NCBI GenBank assembly: GCA_025929595.1
Contig: JAICQA010000014.1
Location: 1 to 18,572, forward strand
From: Xanthobacteraceae bacterium
GTDB taxonomy: Bacteria > Pseudomonadota > Alphaproteobacteria > Rhizobiales > Xanthobacteraceae
Direction: 5' to 3'
DNA: 18,572 nucleotides
Position 1 is the first letter of the stretch; each line of letters starts with the position of its first letter. A model generated the notes under the pieces. The model saw only the letters and a program-made list of their open reading frames with translations, was not told where the DNA came from and did not search any database. The translations under genes and the position numbers were made by a program. Shown one piece after another: positions 13,563 to 18,572 of the stretch.

Positions 13563-13649
13563 GCCCCCGTGGCGGAACTGGTAGACGCGCCTGACTCAAA
13601 ATCAGGTTGTCGCAAGGCAGTGCCCGTTCGACTCGGGCCGGGGGCACCA
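13563..13649 (+). tRNA. tRNA-Leu (anticodon CAA)
   Basis: An 87-base class II tRNA with encoded CCA. The acceptor stem GCCCCCG (13563-13569) pairs perfectly with CGGGGGC (13639-13645). The D arm contains TGGCGGAACTGGTAGACGCG. The anticodon stem CCTGA/TCAGG encloses the loop CTCAAAA, giving anticodon CAA for UUG codons. A long variable arm (TTGTCGCAAGGCAGT) marks a leucine tRNA, and the T arm GCCCG-TTCGACT-CGGGC is canonical. The discriminator is A, followed by CCA at 13647-13649. In GC-rich DNA this isoacceptor reads a relatively rare codon. No integrase or att-like repeat was seen beside it. Confidence 0.97.
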
Positions 13650-13689
13650 TCCATCCTCGCGGCCGAGCCGCATCCTTTCCGAGGGCAGC

Positions 13690-14445
13690 ATGTCCGCCGG
13701 GCCAGCCTCTCATCGCGTCACGAACGAGCTTGTCGTGTCGCTGCTGCGCGACGCGGGCAAGCTCGAGGGCGACATCCTCGACATGGGCGCGGGCGGCGGC
13801 TTTCTCTCGCGGCTCCTGACGGAGTCGCGCAGCCGAGGGGCGGCGGGACTCGCCGCCTGCGACATCAGCGCGAAGACTTTCTCGGCGGACGGTGTTCCGT
13901 TCAGCCAATGCAACGTGGACGAAGGCCTGCCGTATCCCGACGCATCGTTCGACGCGGTGGTCGCCATCGAAGTGATGGAGCACACGCGCTCGTCCTATCG
14001 CGTGCTCGGAGAGATCGCGCGCGTACTCAAGCCCGGCGGTACGGTCATCTTCTCGGTGCCGAATGTCGGGCACATGCTGTCGCGGCTCTCGTTTGCGACG
14101 ACCGGCCATTACCACATGTTTCCGAGCCCGAGCATCAAGCCGGAAAACGCCGGACGGCTGTGCGGGCATGTGGCGCCGCTGCCGGTGCAGTACTGGCACT
14201 ACGGACTGCGGCTCGCCGGACTCTCCGACATCGTGCTGCGCCGGGATCGCACGAAGCGAAGCGCCGCCGGCCTTGCCGCCGTCTTCTGGCCACTTCTGAA
14301 AGTCTCGACGGCGCTGCATTTGCGCGCGCTGGAGAAGCGCGAGCCGCCGCTTTACGCGGAGACCGCGGATGTCGCGCGCATGGCCAATAGCTGGCCGGCG
14401 CTCGCTTCGCGCAGCCTGGTCTTTCAGGCCGTGAAAGGGGCGTAA
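13690..14445 (+). CDS. Class I SAM-dependent methyltransferase
   Basis: A 251-residue methyltransferase of the Methyltransf_11/UbiE-like fold. Motif I is ILDMGAGGGFLS (29-40), the acidic residue after the second strand is Asp59 in ACDIS, motif II is SFDAVVAIEVMEH, and motif III is GEIARVLKPGGTVIFSVPN. The C-terminal half, with HYHMFPSPSIKPENAGRLC and a hydrophobic helix VFWPLLKVSTALHLRALEK, is not from a family I can name. The substrate is unknown. It lies next to a polysaccharide locus with its stop 3 bp from the stop of the convergent nucleotide-sugar dehydrogenase, so a role in methylating a sugar or lipid intermediate is plausible but inferred. GAGGGCAGC precedes the ATG. tRNA-Leu lies 40 bp upstream. 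Confidence 0.85.
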   Translation: MSAGPASHRVTNELVVSLLRDAGKLEGDILDMGAGGGFLSRLLTESRSRGAAGLAACDISAKTFSADGVPFSQCNVDEGLPYPDASFDAVVAIEVMEHTRSSYRVLGEIARVLKPGGTVIFSVPNVGHMLSRLSFATTGHYHMFPSPSIKPENAGRLCGHVAPLPVQYWHYGLRLAGLSDIVLRRDRTKRSAAGLAAVFWPLLKVSTALHLRALEKREPPLYAETADVARMANSWPALASRSLVFQAVKGA

Positions 14446-14448
14446 GCC

Positions 14449-15732
14449 CTACATCCGCAGGAGTTCGACGCCTTCGGGCTGGCGCGCGCGGTCGAGGCAG
14501 GTACGCACGTCGAACACGATGCCCTTGCCGTCACGCAGGCACGCGCACACGAGCGGCCAGCCGGTCTGCGCATAATCGCTGTGCGAGACGGCAAGCACCA
14601 CGGCGTCCATATCGCGGATCATGTCGAGCGGCGTGACCGTGCGGCCAAATTCCTTTTCCACGTCGTCGGCGAGCGCCATCGGGTCGTGGATCTTCACGTC
14701 GATGCCGAAGCTTTCCAGCTCGCGCACGATGTCGAGGGATTTCGAGTTGCGCGTGTCCGGCACGTTCTCCTTGAAGGTGAGACCGAGCACAGCGACGGAA
14801 GGCCTGGCCACGCCGCGCCGCAGGAGGTGGCGTATGGTCTCGCGCGCGACGCGCTTTCCGGCGTCGTCGTTGATGCGGCGTCCCGCGAGAATGACCTCGG
14901 GCCGGTAGCCCGCGCGCTCGGCGCGATAGGTGAGATAAAACGGATCGACGCCGATGCAGTGGCCGCCGACGAGGCCGGGCTTGAAGGGCAGGAAATTCCA
15001 CTTGGTCGCGGCGGCGTCCAGCACGTCCTGCGTATCGACATCGAGCAGCTGAAAGATCGACGACAGCTCGTTCATGAAGGCGATGTTGAGATCGCGCTGG
15101 GCGTTCTCGATCACTTTCGCGGCTTCGGCGACCTTGATCGACGGCGCGCGGTGAATACCCGCCGTCACCACGGAGCCGTAAACCGCGGCGACAATGTCGA
15201 GCGTGCGCTCGTCCTGCCCGGCCACGACCTTGCGGATGGTCTCGAAGCGATGCGCCTTGTCGCCGGGATTGATGCGCTCGGGCGAGTAGCCGACGGTGAA
15301 ATCGCGCCCGGCCTTCAGCCCCGACTCGCGCTCCAGCACCGGCACGCAATCTTCTTCCGTCGCGCCGGGATAGACGGTCGATTCGTACACGACGATGTCG
15401 CCCCGCTTGAGCGCCCGCCCGACACTCTCCGACGCGCCGAGGAGCGCCGTCAGGTCCGGCTGATTCGAGCGGTCGATCGGCGTCGGCACCGTGACGATGA
15501 AGAAGTCCGCCGCCTTCAGGCGCGCCGGGTCGCGCGTAATGTCGATCTTCGCCGCCTTGAGGCTCTCGCTATCGATCTCGCGCGTACGGTCGTGACCGGC
15601 GTGCAATTCCTCGATGCGCCGCATATCGATGTCGAAGCCCATCACGGGCGCGCCGTTTTTGCCGAAAGCGACGGCGACGGGCAGGCCGACATAGCCGAGG
15701 CCGATCACTGCGATCTTGCGTCCGTGCGACAT
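14449..15732 (-). CDS. tviB: Nucleotide-sugar 6-dehydrogenase (TviB/WbpA type)
   Basis: A 427-residue NAD-dependent UDP-sugar 6-dehydrogenase. The N-terminal Rossmann motif is AVIGLGYVGLPVA (8-20, GxGxxG at 11-16). The catalytic Cys259 lies in GLVGGHCIGVDPFYL, the form typical of UDP-GlcNAc/GalNAc dehydrogenases such as TviB and WbpA rather than the GGSCFPKD form of UDP-glucose dehydrogenase. Other conserved parts are VTVPTPIDRSNQPDL (80-94), ESTVYPGATEE, the YSPERINPGD loop (149-158) and a C-terminal UDP-binding half starting near 310 (VAVLGLTFKENVPDTRNSKS). It oxidises C6 of a UDP-amino sugar to the uronic acid for surface polysaccharide. It is the third gene after two GT4 genes, 30 bp from the nearer. 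Exact sugar specificity is not readable. Confidence 0.9.
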   Translation of the reverse strand: MSHGRKIAVIGLGYVGLPVAVAFGKNGAPVMGFDIDMRRIEELHAGHDRTREIDSESLKAAKIDITRDPARLKAADFFIVTVPTPIDRSNQPDLTALLGASESVGRALKRGDIVVYESTVYPGATEEDCVPVLERESGLKAGRDFTVGYSPERINPGDKAHRFETIRKVVAGQDERTLDIVAAVYGSVVTAGIHRAPSIKVAEAAKVIENAQRDLNIAFMNELSSIFQLLDVDTQDVLDAAATKWNFLPFKPGLVGGHCIGVDPFYLTYRAERAGYRPEVILAGRRINDDAGKRVARETIRHLLRRGVARPSVAVLGLTFKENVPDTRNSKSLDIVRELESFGIDVKIHDPMALADDVEKEFGRTVTPLDMIRDMDAVVLAVSHSDYAQTGWPLVCACLRDGKGIVFDVRTCLDRARQPEGVELLRM

Positions 15733-15762
15733 GGTTTCGGGGCTGCGTTCGTCGGGAGGGCT

Positions 15763-16866
15763 CTAACCCCGGGACGGGGCCGATTTCCGGAGCACGTCTT
15801 CCATCATATCGAGCATATGGGCAATCGTGCATCCGGCTTCTGCGAAGGCGCGGGCCTCCTTCGACAGGCGCTCCGCCAATACGGGGTCGCCCTGGATGCG
15901 GCTGAATGCGTCGGCCAGCGCGGTCGCATCGCTCACGTTAACGAACAAGCCCGATTTTCCGTCTTGCACCAATTCGGGGATGGCGCCGACCGGCGTCACG
16001 ACCGTGGGCACGCCCGCCGCCATTGCCTGCATCACCGCCTGCGGCGCCCCTTCGATGGCGATGGAGGGGAGCGCGAAGGCGTCGAAGGATTGCAGCCACG
16101 GCACCACGTCCTGCTGGCGCCCCGCAAAGATCACGCGCTCGGTCAGACCGAGGCTGGAAACCTGCGCCCGCAGGTTTCCTTCCTGCGGCCCGTCGCCGAC
16201 GATCACGAGCGTGGCTTCCTGCAGGCGCGGATCGTTGAGCGCGTCAACGAGGAAGCGATGGCCTTTGCCGACGCGCAGCGTCGCGACAATGCCGATCACA
16301 AAATTCTTCGCGATCAGGCCGGTCTGCGTGCGTGCACGCATCTTGTCGCCGGGCTTGTAGCGCTCGGTGTCGATTCCGGTGGGGATCGAGGTGACGTTCT
16401 CCGGCTTAAGACGCAGCGATTCGACGAGCATATTGCGCGTCGCCTCGCCGGTGGTGACGACATGACTCGGCACACGGCCATAGAGCCAGCGATTGGCGAT
16501 GCCGCCCGCAACCTGAAAGCCGAGATGGCGTACGCGCACGACCGCGGGGCGGCGCCGGAGGAGACACGCCGCTGCCGTCACCCAGCTGTCGGTCGAGCTG
16601 TGGGTGACGATCACATCGGGGTCGATCTTCTTCATCACGCGGCGTAGCGCCGAGAGCGCCTTGAAGCTGCGCCTGTCGATCGGCATTGCATGGAACGGGA
16701 TGCCGCGCCGCATGGCGGCCTCCGCCAACGGTGTTCCATCGACGGCGGCGATCTGCACGTCGTGCCCGCGGCGGCGCATGCCGTCGGACTCGTCGAGAAT
16801 GCGGATTTCCTGTCCGCCCCAGCCCTTGGAGGCTTCGGTGTGCAGAATAGTAAGCTTGCGCGTCAC
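15763..16866 (-). CDS. GT4-family glycosyltransferase
   Basis: A 367-residue GT-B fold glycosyltransferase of family GT4. The N-terminal domain has the ASKGWGGQEIRI glycine loop (13-24) for the donor diphosphate. HSSTDSW and the NRWLYGRVPSHVVTTGE region follow, and IPTGID is the linker before the C-terminal domain. The C-terminal Glycos_transf_1 domain carries VATLRVGKGHRFLVDAL, IVGDGPQEGNLRAQ and EGAPQAVMQAMAAGVPTVVT. The EX7E motif is EX7Q here, a change I have seen in several GT4 groups, so it is not evidence of inactivity. It starts with GTG at 16866, whose TGA overlap with the upstream gene (GTGA) implies coupled translation. It probably adds a sugar to LPS core or an exopolysaccharide. 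Donor and acceptor are unknown. Confidence 0.9.
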   Translation of the reverse strand: MTRKLTILHTEASKGWGGQEIRILDESDGMRRRGHDVQIAAVDGTPLAEAAMRRGIPFHAMPIDRRSFKALSALRRVMKKIDPDVIVTHSSTDSWVTAAACLLRRRPAVVRVRHLGFQVAGGIANRWLYGRVPSHVVTTGEATRNMLVESLRLKPENVTSIPTGIDTERYKPGDKMRARTQTGLIAKNFVIGIVATLRVGKGHRFLVDALNDPRLQEATLVIVGDGPQEGNLRAQVSSLGLTERVIFAGRQQDVVPWLQSFDAFALPSIAIEGAPQAVMQAMAAGVPTVVTPVGAIPELVQDGKSGLFVNVSDATALADAFSRIQGDPVLAERLSKEARAFAEAGCTIAHMLDMMEDVLRKSAPSRG

Positions 16867-18008
16867 GACGGCCGCGCCTCCTTGCCGAGGCCGAGGCTTG
16901 CATAAAGCCGCAGGAGCAGGTCGATCATTGCATTCATGTCGTAATCATTGGCGATTGCGCGCGCGCGGTCCACTGTCCGTGGATCGTCGGCGAGTGCAAG
17001 GGCGCGCGTGACCGCATCCGCGAGGCCCGCCATGTCGTACGCGTCGCGCACAAGATCGGGGTCGAGTTTTCCGACCGCTTCCTTCGCGCCGCAGCTCGTG
17101 CTCGTGACCACGGGCAGGCCACAGGCGAGCGCCTCAATCGCAGTCGAGGGGAAGGGATCATAGATCGACGGCAGGACGAGAATGTCGGCGCTCGCGTAGT
17201 AAGGCAGTGGGTCGTTGACCGGGCCGATCAGCCGGAGATTCACGCCGCTGCGTTCTGCGAGGCGCTGATAGGCCGAAGGGTGGCGGTCATGGCCGACGAC
17301 CCAGAGTTCGGCGTCGGCGCCGCTTTTCGCCAAGGCTGCAATCGAGGCATCCAGTCCCTTGCGCTTGTAGCCGGAGCCCACAAAGAGCGCGACGGGCTTG
17401 CGCTCGTCCGTACCGAGGCGGTGGCGCGTCTCGTCGCGGAAACGCGCCCGCGCGTCAGGATGAAAGCGCGCAAGGTCGATGCCGTTCGGCACGAGATGGA
17501 TTTTTTCGCGGGCAAAGTTAAAGTGCCGCACGATCTCGTCGGCGACCATCTGCGAATTCGCGATCACCGCCTTGAGGCGCGGGCTTGCGAACATTTCGCG
17601 TTCGAGCGCGATCACGGAACGATGAAAGGGATGCAGCGAAAGCGCGGTGCCCGCGAGCGCGCCCATGCCGCGCTTGCGGTGCTCGACGAAGGCTGCGTGC
17701 ACGCCGTCGCCGGCACGGAATAGATCGCAGCAGGGCATGCGTTCATGCGATTGCACCAGCGCGTCGTTTTCCTGCACGAGCCGACCGCAGGCGGCATCCG
17801 CGAACTTCCGCTCGCGCAGGAAGCGCGGGAAGCGCGACGGATTGCACTCGATGAATTCAACGTCACGTCCGCCGGACCAGGAGCGGCCGAGGAGGGCGAC
17901 ATCGACGCCGCGCTCCTGCAACGCGGCCATCGTGCGGTCGAGGATCAGCTCGGCGCCGCCGAAGGAGGAGAAGCGCTGGCGCACGAATAGTAGTCGTTTC
18001 CGATTCAT
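16863..18008 (-). CDS. WaaG-like GT4 glycosyltransferase
   Basis: A 381-residue GT4 enzyme. FVRQRFSSFGGAELILDRTM near residues 6-25 is the donor-binding loop region. SHERMPCCDLFRAGDGVHAAF is close to the GLDVYFAAD-type segment I recall from the LPS glucosyltransferase WaaG. PNGIDLARFHP joins the domains, and GSGYKRKGLDASIAAL, VVGHDRHP and YDPFPSTAIEALACGLPVVTS complete the C-terminal nucleotide-binding lobe. The D/EX7E pair is Asp in YDPFPS with Glu in IEAL. A role in adding hexose to LPS core is inferred from this resemblance, not shown. I start at ATG 18006-18008, where the fold begins. The longer in-frame start (18110) would run into the divergent GT2 gene. It overlaps the next GT4 gene by four bases. 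Confidence 0.9.
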   Translation of the reverse strand: MNRKRLLFVRQRFSSFGGAELILDRTMAALQERGVDVALLGRSWSGGRDVEFIECNPSRFPRFLRERKFADAACGRLVQENDALVQSHERMPCCDLFRAGDGVHAAFVEHRKRGMGALAGTALSLHPFHRSVIALEREMFASPRLKAVIANSQMVADEIVRHFNFAREKIHLVPNGIDLARFHPDARARFRDETRHRLGTDERKPVALFVGSGYKRKGLDASIAALAKSGADAELWVVGHDRHPSAYQRLAERSGVNLRLIGPVNDPLPYYASADILVLPSIYDPFPSTAIEALACGLPVVTSTSCGAKEAVGKLDPDLVRDAYDMAGLADAVTRALALADDPRTVDRARAIANDYDMNAMIDLLLRLYASLGLGKEARPS

Positions 18009-18036
18009 GCGCTTTACGGGCCCGGAGGGGTGCGGC

Positions 18037-18572
18037 ATGGTCGCGGCGTTCATCCAGGCAGGTCTCGGAGCGCTCGTGCCGCGTCTTTCGCTGATCGTCA
18101 TCGCCCGCAATGAGGAAGGGTCGATCGGGCGATGCCTGCGCTCCGCCTCCTTTGCCGACGAGACGGTCGTAGTCGTAAATCATAGCACCGACAAGACGGC
18201 GGCAATCGCCCGCTCGCTCGGCGCGAAAGTGATTGAAACACAGGACTGGCCGGGCTTCGGGACGCAGAAGAACCGCGCGCTCGAGGCCGCCACCGGCGAC
18301 TGGGCGCTGTCGCTAGACGCGGACGAATGGATCGAGCCGGCGCTTGCGGCTGAAATTCAAGCGGCGATCGAGCGTGCCGATGCCGACGCCTACGAGATGC
18401 CGCGCCGCTCGCGTTTCTGTGGCGAAATCGTCAATCACTCGGGCTGGTGGCCGGACTATGTCACGCGGCTGTGGCGGCGCGGGCGGGGACGCTTCGCGGA
18501 TGTCACGGTCCACGAGCACGTGGTCGTCGACGGCCGCACCGCACGGCTGAAGCAGCCGATCGAACACGACGC
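18037..18572 (+). CDS. WaaE/KdtX-like GT2 glycosyltransferase, 3' end beyond window
   Basis: 178 residues of a GT-A fold family 2 glycosyltransferase. LSLIVIARNEEGSIGRCLRS is the first strand and helix. SFADETVVVVNHSTDKT is the nucleotide-binding loop, in which the usual D-S-G is replaced by V-N-H. DWPGFGTQKNRALEAA and WALSLDADEWIEP follow, with the DxD metal-binding motif intact. The later SGWWPDYVTRLWRRGRGRF and VHEHVVVDG are typical of the WaaE/KdtX (LPS core beta-1,4-glucosyltransferase) group. Two starts are plausible: ATG 18037 after GGAGG with 8-base spacing, or GTG 18076 after GGAG with 5-base spacing. It is divergent from the WaaG-like gene with only 28 bp between starts. The C-terminus is missing. 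Confidence 0.88.
   Translation, partial: MVAAFIQAGLGALVPRLSLIVIARNEEGSIGRCLRSASFADETVVVVNHSTDKTAAIARSLGAKVIETQDWPGFGTQKNRALEAATGDWALSLDADEWIEPALAAEIQAAIERADADAYEMPRRSRFCGEIVNHSGWWPDYVTRLWRRGRGRFADVTVHEHVVVDGRTARLKQPIEHD

Noticed and set aside
13563..13690. tRNA-Leu as an integration site for a genomic island
   Set aside because: No integrase, no direct repeat of the tRNA 3' end and no shift in composition were seen. The following methyltransferase resembles its neighbours.
14581..16647. A 688-codon plus-strand ORF opposite tviB and GT4
   Set aside because: The composition (HDR-rich) and lack of any family motif mark it as the antisense shadow of conserved genes on the minus strand.

Overview
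The window is high-GC, densely coded chromosomal DNA of an alphaproteobacterium. The order Hyphomicrobiales (Rhizobiales), perhaps near Bradyrhizobium, Rhodopseudomonas or the Xanthobacteraceae, fits best. The indicators are the HIG1-type small membrane protein placed directly before a PduO-type cobalamin adenosyltransferase, a host-attachment family protein, a long methylsuccinyl-CoA-dehydrogenase-like acyl-CoA dehydrogenase, and degenerate intergenic palindromes of rhizobial type. The genus assignment is inference. I saw no mobile element, CRISPR array, rRNA or phage gene. No gap between genes exceeds about 190 bp.

Left part (1-3565, minus strand). Five collinear genes are spaced 6-42 bp apart: an mcd-like acyl-CoA dehydrogenase, a host-attachment family protein, an unknown multi-pass membrane protein, a HIG1-domain small membrane protein, and the start of a cob(I)alamin adenosyltransferase cut by the window edge. 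A dehydrogenase of the ethylmalonyl-CoA pathway transcribed with a maker of adenosyl-B12 is coherent, because that pathway contains B12-dependent mutases. The middle genes have no obvious place in it.

Middle part (3751-11182). A divergent chemotaxis receptor is followed by a YihY/BrkB membrane protein, a GlsB/YeaQ stress membrane protein and an AEC-family transporter, all on the plus strand. The transporter converges on gluQ with 1 bp between them. Divergent from gluQ are alkA, a serine esterase and an HNH endonuclease. A strongly folded 117-bp segment carrying a 36-codon ORF lies between alkA and the esterase. The HNH gene has its own clear sigma70-type promoter and ends at a palindromic element with a T tract.

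Right part (11285-18572). A minus-strand pair, dsbB then a zinc alcohol dehydrogenase, is followed by a secreted RlpA-like double-psi beta-barrel protein, a rhizobial-type intergenic repeat, tRNA-Leu(CAA) and a methyltransferase. The last 4 kb is a surface-polysaccharide or LPS-core locus: a nucleotide-sugar dehydrogenase of the TviB/WbpA type, two GT4 glycosyltransferases joined by a 4-bp GTGA overlap, and a divergent WaaE/KdtX-like GT2 enzyme that runs off the end.

Most of the window is ordinary housekeeping and accessory metabolism. The items most worth a second look are the five-gene mcd-to-adenosyltransferase cluster, the structured coupled ORF after alkA, the altered nucleotide-binding motif of the terminal GT2, and the zinc-ligand-free GluQ. 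I did not find strong evidence of a wholly new system.
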